Assembly (NCBI RefSeq): GCF_001298105.1
Contig: NZ_LGJH01000163.1
Location: 109,728-173,727, forward strand
Length of the DNA: 64,000 nt
DNA from: Novosphingobium sp. ST904
GTDB taxonomy: Bacteria; Pseudomonadota; Alphaproteobacteria; Sphingomonadales; Sphingomonadaceae
Direction of reading: 5' to 3'
This document shows positions 55,971 through 64,000 of the stretch, one piece after another; within the stretch, counting starts at the first letter, position 1, and each line of letters starts with the position of its first letter. The notes beneath the pieces were generated by a model. That model saw only the letters and a list, made by a program, of their open reading frames with translations. It had not been told where the DNA came from and made no database searches. The position numbers and the translations under genes were made by a program.

Positions 55971-57452
55971 TCAGTTCGTTCCCCGAGGCTCGGTTGCCAG
56001 CACGGTGTAGTCGGAGGAAGGGTCCCAGCCGCCGCCGAGCGCATCGTAAAGCGCGATCAGCGCGGTTGCCCGGTCGGACCGGGCCTGCACCAGTCCGTTC
56101 CGCGCGGAGATCAGCGCGCTTTCCTGCGTGTTGAGCGTGGTGAAGTCGGTCAGGCCGCTGCGGTACTGCGCCCGCGCCAGCAGTGCCGAGTTGTTCGAAG
56201 CGTCCAGCGCGATGGCGAACTGCCGCTCGCGCTCCTCGGCCGATTGCAGCGCGACGACCGCATTTTCCACGTCCTCCAGCGCGGTGAGCACCGAGGAGCG
56301 GTATGCCGCGAAGGCGCCGTCCGCCGCGGCGCGGCTGGAGCGGACCTGCGCGTTCAGGCGCCCGCCGTTGAAGATTGCCTGGCTGATCCCGCCGAACAGC
56401 CCGCCGGTGATCGTGTCGAACAGGCTGTTGAAGTTGGCGGCGTTGGTATCGAGGCTGCCGCTGATGTTGAGCTGGGGCAGCAGCGCAGCCTTGGCCACGC
56501 CGATCTGCGCTGTCGCCGCCGCGAGCTGGCGTTCGGAGGATCGCACGTCGGGCCGCTGGCGCAGCACATTGGCGGGAATGCCCGAACCGACCTGCACCGG
56601 CCCTCGCGGGATCGGCCGCACTGGCGCGAGCAAAGGCTTGAGCGCGCCCGGCGCCTGTCCGGTCAGTACCGAGATGCGCGAGACGGCGGCGTTGTACTGC
56701 TGTTCGACCTGCGGGATGCCCGCGGCTGTCTGCGCCCTGCTGGCGCGCGCCTGCTCCTGGTCCACCGAGGAGACCAGCCCCGCCATGACCCGCCACCCGG
56801 CGATCTGGAGATTGTCGTCCTGGATCGCGAGGCTCGCCTTCGCGTTTTCGAGCTGCGCCTGATAGGCCCGGGCCAGCACATAATTGCGCGCGACTTCGCT
56901 CTGCACCGTGAGCAAGGTGGTGGCATAGTCGAAGCCCGAACCTTCGAACTGGGCCCTGCTGGCCTCCACCGCGCGGCGATTGCCGCCGAACAGATCGAGC
57001 TGGTAGCTGGCGTCGAGCCCGAGCGAGAAGCTGGTCCGCCCTCCTCCGCCCGTGGTCGTCACCGTGCCGTCCGGCAGGGTCAGGGTCGTACCGCCGCCCT
57101 TGAGCGTTTCGGTGCGGTTGACGCTGCCCGATCCGCTGGCCGAAGGCAGCAGCGCTGCCCCGCTGATGACAAGCGATTCCCGCGCCTGCCGCAGCCGCGC
57201 TATCGCCTGTTCGAGATCGAGATTGGTCGCGGCGGCCTGTTCGACCAGCTGCGTCAGCACCGGATCGTCGAAATTGCGCCACCAGCGGGTGAGGTCTTCG
57301 GCCTGGGGCGGCGCACTGACCGACCATTGATCGGGAACGCCCAGCTCACCGGCACTGCGCGCCGCATAATCGGGACCGACCGCACAGGAAGCCAGCAAGC
57401 CTGCCGCGAGCGGGACGAACAAAAGGCGATCTAATCCGGCTCGCAAGATCAT
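55971..57452 (-). CDS. NodT-family outer-membrane efflux lipoprotein
   Basis: The 493-residue protein starts with a lipoprotein signal (lipobox LLASC, then AVGPDY, typical of NodT/OprM channels), followed by DLEQAIARLRQARESL and two long coiled-coil halves: FSLGLDASYQLDLFGGNRRAVEA in the first and GVAKAALLPQLNISG, ALEDVENAVVALQ in the second. It forms the outer-membrane duct of the MacAB-like system and is the first gene of the operon. The start at 57452 is used because the frame upstream has no family match. Confidence 0.93.
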   Translation of the reverse strand: MILRAGLDRLLFVPLAAGLLASCAVGPDYAARSAGELGVPDQWSVSAPPQAEDLTRWWRNFDDPVLTQLVEQAAATNLDLEQAIARLRQARESLVISGAALLPSASGSGSVNRTETLKGGGTTLTLPDGTVTTTGGGGRTSFSLGLDASYQLDLFGGNRRAVEASRAQFEGSGFDYATTLLTVQSEVARNYVLARAYQAQLENAKASLAIQDDNLQIAGWRVMAGLVSSVDQEQARASRAQTAAGIPQVEQQYNAAVSRISVLTGQAPGALKPLLAPVRPIPRGPVQVGSGIPANVLRQRPDVRSSERQLAAATAQIGVAKAALLPQLNISGSLDTNAANFNSLFDTITGGLFGGISQAIFNGGRLNAQVRSSRAAADGAFAAYRSSVLTALEDVENAVVALQSAEERERQFAIALDASNNSALLARAQYRSGLTDFTTLNTQESALISARNGLVQARSDRATALIALYDALGGGWDPSSDYTVLATEPRGTN

Positions 57453-57598
57453 CGGATTCCAGGGTGATCCCTCGACTTGGGTCGTAAACCTTTGGCGAAG
57501 ATGATCCGGGTTGAGGGGAAAGGTCAAGAAGAAGCGTCGGCGATTACAACGCCTTGGCGAGGAGGGATGTTCCCGGCTCTGCCTGCGGATCAAAAGGA

Positions 57599-57630
57599 AA
57601 TGGCCGGAAAGCTCCCGCTTTCCGGCCATT
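57599..57630 (-). terminator. Rho-independent terminator of the alcohol dehydrogenase gene
   Basis: AATGGCCGGAAAG (57599-57611) and CTTTCCGGCCATT (57618-57630) form a 13-bp perfect stem with a 6-nt loop. On the minus strand the 3' arm runs into TTTCCTTTTG. It ends the dehydrogenase unit before the efflux operon. Confidence 0.85.
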
Positions 57631-57669
57631 CTCATCGTTCGGCGCGCCCCGATCGGGGCACATGACCGG

Positions 57670-58722
57670 TCAGGCGGCGGCTTCCAGCGTCGCCATGTCG
57701 ATCACGAAGCGGTAATGCACGTCGGACTTCTCCATGCGTTCGTAGGCATGGTTGATCTCTTCCATGCGGATCATCTCGACTTCGGGAAGGATGTTCTTTT
57801 CGGCGCAGAAATCGAGCATTTCCTGAGTTTCGGCGATGCCGCCGATCAACGATCCGGCCACGCGGCGGCGTCCGAAGATCAGCGGCGTGGTGATCGGCTC
57901 TTCCACCGGGCCGATCTGCCCGACCAGAACCAGGCTGCCGTCCACGTCGAGCAGCGGCAGGTAGGGATTGAGATCGTGCTTCACCGGCACGGTGTCGATG
58001 ATGAAGTCGAAGCTGCTGGCGGCTGCCTTCATCGCATCTGCATCGCTGGAGATCAGCACGCGGCTGGCGCCCAGTTCGAGCGCGTCGGCTTCCTTGCCGG
58101 GCGAGCGGCTGAACACGGTGACGTCAGCGCCCATTGCCGCCGCCAGCTTCACCGCCATGTGGCCCAGACCGCCCAGGCCGATCACGCCCACGCGGCTGCC
58201 CTCTCCCACGTTCCATTCGCGCAGCGGCGAATAAGTGGTGATGCCCGCGCAGAGCAGCGGCGCAACCTTGGCCACATCCAGGTTCTGCGGAACCTTCAGC
58301 ACGAAATCCTCGCGCACGACGATATCGCGCGAATAGCCGCCCTGCGTGATTTCGCCCGTGATCCTGTCCTTGCCGTTATACGTGCCGACCCAGCCGTTGC
58401 GGCAGTAGTTCTCCAGATCGCGCTCGCACTGGTCGCAATGCTTGCAGCTGTCGACGAGGCAGCCGATCGCCACGACCTCGCCTACCGCATGGCGCCCCGC
58501 CTCGGGGCCCACCGCAGTGACGCGGCCGACGATCTCGTGCCCCGGCACGATCGGATACACGGTGCCGCCCCAGTCGTTGCGGGCGGTGTGAAGGTCCGAG
58601 TGGCAGACCCCGCAATAGAGGATGTCGATGGCGACATCGTTTCCGCGCAGTTCGCGGCGGTCGAATTCGAACGGCGCGAGCGGCGTTTCGGCGGACTGGG
58701 CTGCGTAGCCGATGGTCTTCAT
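57670..58722 (-). CDS. Zinc-dependent NAD(P) alcohol dehydrogenase (YahK/CAD type)
   Basis: The 350-residue enzyme has the catalytic zinc site (YCGVCHSDLHTARNDWG and PGHEIVGRV), the four-Cys structural zinc loop (CKHCDQCERDLENYC) and the Rossmann motif VGVIGLGGLGHMAVK. The layout matches YahK and cinnamyl-alcohol dehydrogenases, which interconvert aldehydes and alcohols, usually with NADPH. The start at 58722 (MKTIGYAAQSAETPL) matches the family. It is divergent from a LysR regulator that probably controls it. Confidence 0.94.
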   Translation of the reverse strand: MKTIGYAAQSAETPLAPFEFDRRELRGNDVAIDILYCGVCHSDLHTARNDWGGTVYPIVPGHEIVGRVTAVGPEAGRHAVGEVVAIGCLVDSCKHCDQCERDLENYCRNGWVGTYNGKDRITGEITQGGYSRDIVVREDFVLKVPQNLDVAKVAPLLCAGITTYSPLREWNVGEGSRVGVIGLGGLGHMAVKLAAAMGADVTVFSRSPGKEADALELGASRVLISSDADAMKAAASSFDFIIDTVPVKHDLNPYLPLLDVDGSLVLVGQIGPVEEPITTPLIFGRRRVAGSLIGGIAETQEMLDFCAEKNILPEVEMIRMEEINHAYERMEKSDVHYRFVIDMATLEAAA

Positions 58723-58856
58723 GGGAGTTCCTCGTTCTCGGGATGGCACGGTGGGACAGACATGCTGCAATGCAACACCCGGCGCGGAATATATGTTCGC
58801 AAGGTGCTAACAATTAGGGGAGGCCACGGCATGACTGTCATGATATGGCCTCATGA

Positions 58857-59753
58857 ATGCAACGCGAACATCTCGCCGATCTCACCGCCTTCATCGCCGT
58901 CGCCGACGAAGGCAGCTTCACGCGCGCCGCCGCGAAGCTGGGTTCGTCCCAGTCCGCGCTCAGCCACACGATCCGCCGCCTTGAAACGCGGCTGGGGGTG
59001 CGGCTGCTTTCGCGAACGACCCGCGCCGTCTCGCCCACCGAGGCCGGCGATCGGCTGCTCGCCACCCTGCGCCCGGCGATGGACGAGATCGCCATGGGCC
59101 TGGCCACCGTCAGCGAACTTCGCGACAAGCCGGCCGGCACCGTGCGGCTGACGGCATCGGAACATGCGGCGAATTCGGTGATCTGGCCCGCGCTGCGCCG
59201 GTTCCTGCCCAACTATCCCGACATCAACGTCGAAGTGAACATCGATTCCGGCTTCGTCGATATCGTGGCCGAACGGTTCGACGCCGGGGTCCGGCTTGGC
59301 GAATCCATCGCCCGCGACATGATCGCGGTACGCATCGGCCCTCATGCGCGCCTCGTGCCCGTGGCAGCGCCGGAATATATCGAGCGCCACGGCCTTCCCG
59401 AAACCCCGCATGACCTTGCGGCCCACCAGTGCATCAACTTGCGGTTCCGCACGCGGGGCAGCATCTATGCGTGGGAATTCGAGAAGGACGGGCGCGAACT
59501 CAACGTCCGCGTCGATGGCCAGCTCACTTTCGACAGCATGGCGATGATCCTGCAGGCGGCGCTCGACGGCGCCGGGATCGCCATGATGATGGACACTTAC
59601 GCAAGGCCGCACATCGAATCCGGCGCTCTGGTCCCCCTGCTCGACGACTGGTGCCAGCCGTTCTCCGGCTACCACCTCTATTATCCCAGCCGCCGGCAAC
59701 CTTCCGCCGCATTCCGCCTGCTCGTGGATGCCCTGCGCTATCGCGGGGATTAG
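58857..59753 (+). CDS. LysR-family transcriptional regulator
   Basis: The 298-residue protein has an N-terminal helix-turn-helix (RAAAKLGSSQSALSHTIRRLE) and the LysR effector domain ending GYHLYYPSRRQPSAAFRLLVD. It diverges from the alcohol dehydrogenase across a 134-bp gap, where TCATGATATGGCCTCATGA just before the start is a plausible binding site. It is clearly homologous along its whole length to the LysR protein encoded at 29242-30135, including the C-terminal YYPSRR motif. Confidence 0.94.
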   Translation: MQREHLADLTAFIAVADEGSFTRAAAKLGSSQSALSHTIRRLETRLGVRLLSRTTRAVSPTEAGDRLLATLRPAMDEIAMGLATVSELRDKPAGTVRLTASEHAANSVIWPALRRFLPNYPDINVEVNIDSGFVDIVAERFDAGVRLGESIARDMIAVRIGPHARLVPVAAPEYIERHGLPETPHDLAAHQCINLRFRTRGSIYAWEFEKDGRELNVRVDGQLTFDSMAMILQAALDGAGIAMMMDTYARPHIESGALVPLLDDWCQPFSGYHLYYPSRRQPSAAFRLLVDALRYRGD

Positions 59754-59900
59754 GCGGCACGGATCAAGCAGCTTTCGTGAAAGAAACGGCCGGAGGGGAC
59801 CGGCCGGGTCCGGTGCCCCGCGAATGTCCGTCTGGCGAACGCTTGCCAAATTGCAGCCTTGCGTTACGCAGGAGAGACCAGACCGGGAGAGCTGGAGACC

Positions 59901-61055
59901 ATGACAATGAAAAGACGCACCCTGATCGCCTGCGCCGCCCTGGCTGCTTCCGCATTCACCCCGCATGTCGCTGCTGCCGCAGCGCCTGCCGGCCCGGCGC
60001 AGTTGGACTGTGCCTTGCGGGATGCCCCGTTCACCGCGGATTCGCCGCTCATCGACCTGCTGCTGAGCCCCGATGCGAAAGCCATCGTCTCGCGCGAGAT
60101 GGGCCCCGCGCTGGACCGCGCGCCGCCGCGCTTCCTGGGCACCGAAGCCCCCACCTTCGCCGCCATCCTGACCCTGCGCAAGGCCGCCGGATTCTTCGGA
60201 ATGCCCGCCGAAGCCGTGGACCGCGCCGATGGCGAACTGCGCAAGCTCAAGGTCACCGAGGCCGACCGCGTGGCTCGCTGCGCCCGCTATGACGACACCC
60301 CGCTCGACCTGCCTGCGCAAAAGGGCAAGGACAGGAACGGTGCTCCGAGCCTGCTCTTGTTCGAGAAGATCAACGGCTTCAAGGACACCCCCGGCTTCGA
60401 CGCTGCCCATGCCCTGATCATGGACCTTGCCCGCGAGAATGGTTGGAACGTGGTCGCCACGGACAAGGGCGGCGCGATCCGGCCAGAAACCCTGCGCCGC
60501 TTCGATGCGGTGATCTGGAACAATATTAGCGGCGACGTGCTCACCCTCACCCAGCGCAAGGCGCTCCAGGGCTATGTCGAGGGCGGCGGCGGCTTCTTCG
60601 CGGTTCATGGCTCGGCCGGCGATCCCGTCTACTTCTGGGACTGGTATGCCGATACGCTGATCGGCGCCCGCTTTGCCGGGCATCCGATGGCACCGCAGTT
60701 CCAGGACGCCCGGATCAGGATCGAAACCCCATCCTCGCCGCTCGCCGCCGGGCTCCCCGCCGAATGGACGATGAACGACGAATGGTACTCGTTCAGCACC
60801 AACCCGCGAAAGGCCGGAGCAAGCGTATTGGCCACGCTGGACGAGACGACCTATTCGCTGAAGGGCATCGGCGGCCAGGACCTCCACATGGGCGACCATC
60901 CGCTTGTCTGGAGCAATTGCATCGGCAAGGGCCGGATGTTCTATTCCGCCATCGGCCACCGCCCGGAGACTTATTCCACGCCGGAATATCGCACCATGGT
61001 GAAGAACGCCCTCACCTGGGTTTCTCAGCGGAAGGCGTGCGAGCGCGGGCAATGA
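59901..61055 (+). CDS. Exported ThuA-like domain protein
   Basis: The 384-residue protein has a signal peptide (TLIACAALAASAFTPHVAAA) and, from about residue 145, a ThuA-like (class I glutamine amidotransferase fold) domain: LLLFEKINGFKD, RFDAVIWNNISGDVLTLTQR, YVEGGGGFFAVHGSAGD, FAGHPMAPQF, WTMNDEWYSF and GKGRMFYSAIGHRPETYSTPEYRTMV. The N-terminal 110 residues are not recognised. ThuA-type proteins are tied to trehalose or other sugar turnover; an epimerase gene follows, which fits a sugar role. Start at 59901 or the ATG at 59907. Confidence 0.85.
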   Translation: MTMKRRTLIACAALAASAFTPHVAAAAAPAGPAQLDCALRDAPFTADSPLIDLLLSPDAKAIVSREMGPALDRAPPRFLGTEAPTFAAILTLRKAAGFFGMPAEAVDRADGELRKLKVTEADRVARCARYDDTPLDLPAQKGKDRNGAPSLLLFEKINGFKDTPGFDAAHALIMDLARENGWNVVATDKGGAIRPETLRRFDAVIWNNISGDVLTLTQRKALQGYVEGGGGFFAVHGSAGDPVYFWDWYADTLIGARFAGHPMAPQFQDARIRIETPSSPLAAGLPAEWTMNDEWYSFSTNPRKAGASVLATLDETTYSLKGIGGQDLHMGDHPLVWSNCIGKGRMFYSAIGHRPETYSTPEYRTMVKNALTWVSQRKACERGQ

Positions 61056-61097
61056 TCGCCCGCGCCGGGATCGTCGCCGGAGTTGCAACACCCCCTT

Positions 61098-61109
61098 GTT
61101 AGCGCTAAC
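61098..61109. promoter_or_regulatory. Candidate LacI/GalR-type operator
   Basis: GTTAGCGCTAAC is a perfect 12-bp palindrome with a central CG, the form typical of LacI-family sites that control sugar genes in alphaproteobacteria (for example the XylR-type TGTTAGCGCTACCA of Caulobacter). It lies 63 bp before the aldose epimerase start. Confidence 0.6.
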
Positions 61110-61172
61110 TCGGTTTCCGCCCAAGCCCGCCGCAAACCGGGAAGGCAGAGCCATGGGAGTGGACCGGAAGCG

Positions 61173-62024
61173 ATGATTATCGAAGCGCAAGGCTATCGCC
61201 TCGAACTGGCCCCCGAGCGCGGCGGATCGGTGTTGCGGCTGGACTGGCACGGCGAGCCGCTGATGCGTCCCGCCTGCGGTAACACGATCTTCGACGTCGC
61301 CAGTTTTCCGCTGGTCCCCTTCTCCAACCGCATCGCGCGGGGGTGCTTCAACACCGGCGCACGCAGGGGCACGATCGCGCCGAATTTCCCCGGTTCCGAT
61401 CACCCCCACCCGCTCCACGGCTTCGGCTGGCTGGCCGCGTGGCAGGTGACGGAACAGGGAGAGGACCACGCGGTGCTCGAACATGTCTATCCCGGCGGGG
61501 AGTGGCCCTGGCCATACCGCGCGCGCCAGACCTTCCAGCTCGGCGCCTGGGGGGTGGTTACGAGCATCTCGGTTACGAACCTCGGCGATGCAACGATGCC
61601 GGCCGGTCTCGGTTTCCACCCCTATTTCCCGCGCGATGCCGCCACCGTCTATCGCGGGTTTCACCGGGGTGAGTGGTACAACACGCCCGACTGCCTTCCC
61701 AGTTCGCTGGACGAACAGGACGAGGCGATCGACTGGTGGCAGGGCGAACCCGTGGATGCACGCGCGGTCGACACCGCCTATACCGGACGCGAAGGCGCGC
61801 TGGAAATCGACTGGCCCACGCGCGGCCTGGGCCTGACTATCCTGCCCTCGGACGAACTGTCGACCACGGTGGTCTTCTCCCCGAAAGGCGAGGACTATTT
61901 CTGCGTCGAGCCCGTCACTCACGCCACCGACGCGATCAACCGCACACCGGAAACGATGGCCTGGCTGGAACCCGGCGAAACCGCCAGCGTGAGCATGACG
62001 ATCTCGGCCCGCCAACTCGCTTAG
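61173..62024 (+). CDS. Aldose 1-epimerase family protein
   Basis: The 283-residue protein has the galactose-mutarotase fold motifs: FPLVPFSNRIARG, HPHPLHGFGWLAAWQV (catalytic His), GLGFHPYFPRDA, and VFSPKGEDYFCVEPVTHATDA (catalytic Glu). It interconverts alpha and beta anomers of aldoses in the cytosol. The start at 61173 follows a GGAAG site. A LacI-type palindrome upstream suggests sugar-dependent control. It lies 117 bp after the ThuA-like gene. Confidence 0.92.
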   Translation: MIIEAQGYRLELAPERGGSVLRLDWHGEPLMRPACGNTIFDVASFPLVPFSNRIARGCFNTGARRGTIAPNFPGSDHPHPLHGFGWLAAWQVTEQGEDHAVLEHVYPGGEWPWPYRARQTFQLGAWGVVTSISVTNLGDATMPAGLGFHPYFPRDAATVYRGFHRGEWYNTPDCLPSSLDEQDEAIDWWQGEPVDARAVDTAYTGREGALEIDWPTRGLGLTILPSDELSTTVVFSPKGEDYFCVEPVTHATDAINRTPETMAWLEPGETASVSMTISARQLA

Positions 62025-62202
62025 GCGCATCCGTAAGTCGGAAACCTGCGTTCTGAACGCTGGCCGACCCGGACACGCACCATAGCCGACGCCAGGCCGA
62101 GCCGGATTAGCGACTGCTCTGCGCCCAACGTGGGCCTGGGGCCATCGGCTCGCGGCGGAACACCCCGGCAGAGCATCAATGCTGGCCCATGATGAAGCGC
62201 GA

Positions 62203-62238
62203 AAAGGGCTGCCGCAGGTAAACCGGCGGCAGCCCTTT
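62203..62238 (-). terminator. Rho-independent terminator of the sulfatase gene
   Basis: AAAGGGCTGCCGC (62203-62215) and GCGGCAGCCCTTT (62226-62238) form a 13-bp perfect stem around a 10-nt loop. On the minus strand the arm ends in TTTTCGC, 24 bp past the sulfatase stop. Confidence 0.8.
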
Positions 62239-62261
62239 CCGGTCGGATCAATCGCCGTGCG

Positions 62262-63720
62262 TCAGTCGCGCGCGGCCTGTTCCTTGAACTTGTCGATCAT
62301 CTTCGAGAAGTCGGCCGACATGGCTTCTTGCCGGGGCGGGAATTCCTGGAAGGTCATCACGTGCTTGGTCATGAAGTCGACGATCGGCAGCAGCACCCAG
62401 CCCTTGTGTTCGGCCAGCTTGCGGTTGACGTCTCCCCACTGGCATTCGAAGGGATCCATCAGGATGTTGGTGATCATCGGGCGACCCAGGTGGACCAGCG
62501 GATTGTCCCACTTGCCTTCCATCTTCGCGGCGATCGTCACCTTCCATGGGCCATAACGCACGCCGGTCAATTCGGTCTCGTCGTAATAGAAATAGTACTT
62601 GCGCGTGGAGGGGCCGGTGCCGGTGAACAGCGCGGTCTGATCGTAGCCGTCGAGATGGACCTTGTAGGTCTTGCCGTCGTGCTCGACCCCCTTCTTCAGC
62701 TTCTCGCCGATGTCGGGCATGCCGACCAGCGACGCGAAGGTCATGAAGAAGTCCTCCATGGCGACGATGGCCGAGCTGACCTGGCCTGCCGGAATCTTGC
62801 CGGGATAGCGCACCACGCAAGGCACGCGCACGCCGCCCTCCCAGGTCGTGCCCTTGTCGCCGCGGAACGGTGAGGTGCCGCCTTCGGGCCACATGTACTG
62901 ATAGGCGCCGTTGTCGGTGGTGTAGACGACGATGGTGTCCTCGGTGATGCCCAGTTCTTCGAGCTTGGCCAGCAGCTGGCCTACATGGCCGTCATGCTCG
63001 GCAAGGCCATCGCCGTAGATGTCGGCCTCCGACGCCCGCGATACGCCGCGCCGCTCGTCAAGCATATGGGTGAACACGTGCATGCGACTGGCGCAGTGCC
63101 AGACGAAGAACGGCTTGTCGGCCTTGACCTGCCGCTCCATGAAATCGGAGGTCTTGGCAACGATCTCGTCGTCGATGGTCTTCATCCGCTCGGTATCGAG
63201 CGGGCCTTCGTCCTTCGTTTCGCCGCCGGCGGTACCCGAGACCAGACCGCGCACCTGCCAGCGATCCTGGAATTCCTTGCTCTGGGGACGGTCAGGGTCT
63301 TCGGGATCCTCGTTCGCATTCAGGTGATAGAGGTTGCCGAAGTATTCGTCGAAGCCGTGGCGGTGGGGCAGGTGCTCCTCGCGGTCGCCAAGGTGGTTCT
63401 TGCCGAACTGGGCGGTGGCATAGCCCGCCATCTTGAGGATCTGGGCGATCGTGGGATCCTTGTCCGACAGGCCCTGCGGCGCACCGGCGGCACCCACCGT
63501 GGTCAGGCCGGTGCGCGGGCATCTGCCCGGTGATGAACGCCGCGCGCCCCGCCGTGCAGGACGGCTGCGCGTAGAACGAGGTAAGCTTGATCCCTTCCTT
63601 GCCGATGCGGTCGATGTTGGGCGTTTCGACACCCATCGTATCCCCGCCAAAGGAACTGATGTTCCAGTAGCCGATGTCATCGCCAAAGATGACGAGGATG
63701 TTCGGTTGCGACTTGGGCAT
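62262..63720 (-). CDS. Arylsulfatase-family protein (apparent frameshift)
   Basis: The repaired protein has 485 residues. The N-terminus PNILVIFGDDIGYWNISS carries the metal-binding Asp pair; the formylglycine site is C-x-A-x-R (PSCTAGRAAFITGQ), followed by GYATAQFGKNHLGD and YTTDNGAYQ. The frame breaks near 63522; removing one C (ATGCCGCGC expected) gives GQMPRTGLTTVGAAG. The start at 63720 follows GGAG. No signal peptide is seen, so unlike most bacterial arylsulfatases it appears cytosolic. The natural substrate is unknown; a sulfated metabolite or sugar is possible. Confidence 0.88.
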
Positions 63721-63861
63721 GACGTTCTCCAGCTTGGCTCTGCCATAGGGCCATCCGCAGGCAACCCAGAAAGGCAAGTCACACACGCACATCGGGATTA
63801 TCCCTTGCATTAATCGGGGAAAGCACGGGTGCTCTCCAGCCGCGCACCATCAAGCGCGGAA

Positions 63862-63996
63862 TTACTTGAACTGGCCGACAGCCGATACGGCGTGAACGTC
63901 ATCTGTGGACGCCCCTTCGGATGCAAGCAGTAAATCGGGGTTTGTTGGCACGTAGTCGGATGCTGTCATCTGTCCGGCCTCGATGAGCAGCGCCAT
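63862..63996 (-). CDS. C-terminal fragment or short ORF at the window edge, unrecognised
   Basis: A minus-strand frame from an ATG at 63996 (the frame stays open to the window end) to the stop at 63862-63864 encodes 44 residues beginning MALLIEAGQMTASDYVPTNP and ending in AVSAVGQFK. It could be the end of a gene running in from beyond 64000 and lies upstream of the sulfatase on the same strand. No family was recognised. Confidence 0.35.
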   Translation of the reverse strand: MALLIEAGQMTASDYVPTNPDLLLASEGASTDDVHAVSAVGQFK

Positions 63997-64000
63997 ATGC

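Noticed and set aside
58851..62030. A 1,059-residue open frame on the minus strand.
   Set aside because: It runs antisense to LysR, ThuA-like and epimerase genes that have clear family motifs; its Arg/Gly/Ala-rich translation is typical of the antisense frame in GC-rich DNA.

Overview
The window is a GC-rich chromosomal segment of an alphaproteobacterium, most probably a sphingomonad (Sphingomonadales, Novosphingobium/Sphingomonas-like). The evidence is the gene content: a HWE-family kinase beside CheR, orphan TadE/TadG genes, WalW, a GTA-type holin, NodT-type efflux, and short palindromic repeats of a type seen in these genomes. No database search was possible, so the genus is an inference.

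Layout. 1-2.8 kb: a partial M16 peptidase, purC, a low-molecular-weight phosphatase and a small conserved-looking ORF, all on the minus strand. 2.85-8.65 kb: a translationally overlapping minus-strand signalling operon (membrane hybrid kinase with three receivers, CheR, REC-PAS-HWE kinase-REC). 8.9-12.1 kb: a VWA-containing TadG-like protein and two TadE-like proteins. 12.8-28.2 kb: a type I secretion locus made of a giant Ig-repeat/RTX adhesin (about 3,535 residues after repair), a TolC-like channel, a LapB-like ABC exporter and an HlyD adaptor. 28.2-36.3 kb: aldo/keto reductase with a divergent LysR gene, three tRNAs, walW, a degenerate histidine kinase, Lrp, aroQ, a lipoprotein and a holin. 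36.6-39.7 kb: yajC-secD-secF. 39.8-43.6 kb: a glycosyltransferase, an XRE regulator and a DUF885 protein. 43.6-51.2 kb: a complete histidine-utilisation locus (hutU, hutG, hutH, hutI divergent from hutF, hutC). 51.7-57.5 kb: a SnoaL-like protein, a 264-bp MITE-like element and a MacAB-TolC efflux operon. 57.7-64 kb: an alcohol dehydrogenase with a divergent LysR gene, a ThuA-like protein, an aldose epimerase and a sulfatase.

The most important caveat is that ten genes, including the normally essential secD, are interrupted by 14 apparent +/-1 frameshifts. Every one can be repaired by changing the length of a short G or C run by one base (11 losses, 3 gains). This looks like a base-calling or assembly artefact rather than mass gene decay, so broken genes are annotated as full-length loci with the lesion given. 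The adhesin also carries one in-frame amber codon that this does not explain.

The most unusual biology is the secretion locus, with two classes of Ig module of which the shorter class carries calcium-loop-like sequences, and an exporter ATPase with Asn in place of the H-loop His. Also notable are the kinase with a degenerate ATP-binding domain next to walW, the TadE protein with two calcium-type loops, and the lone GTA-type holin beside a tRNA gene.
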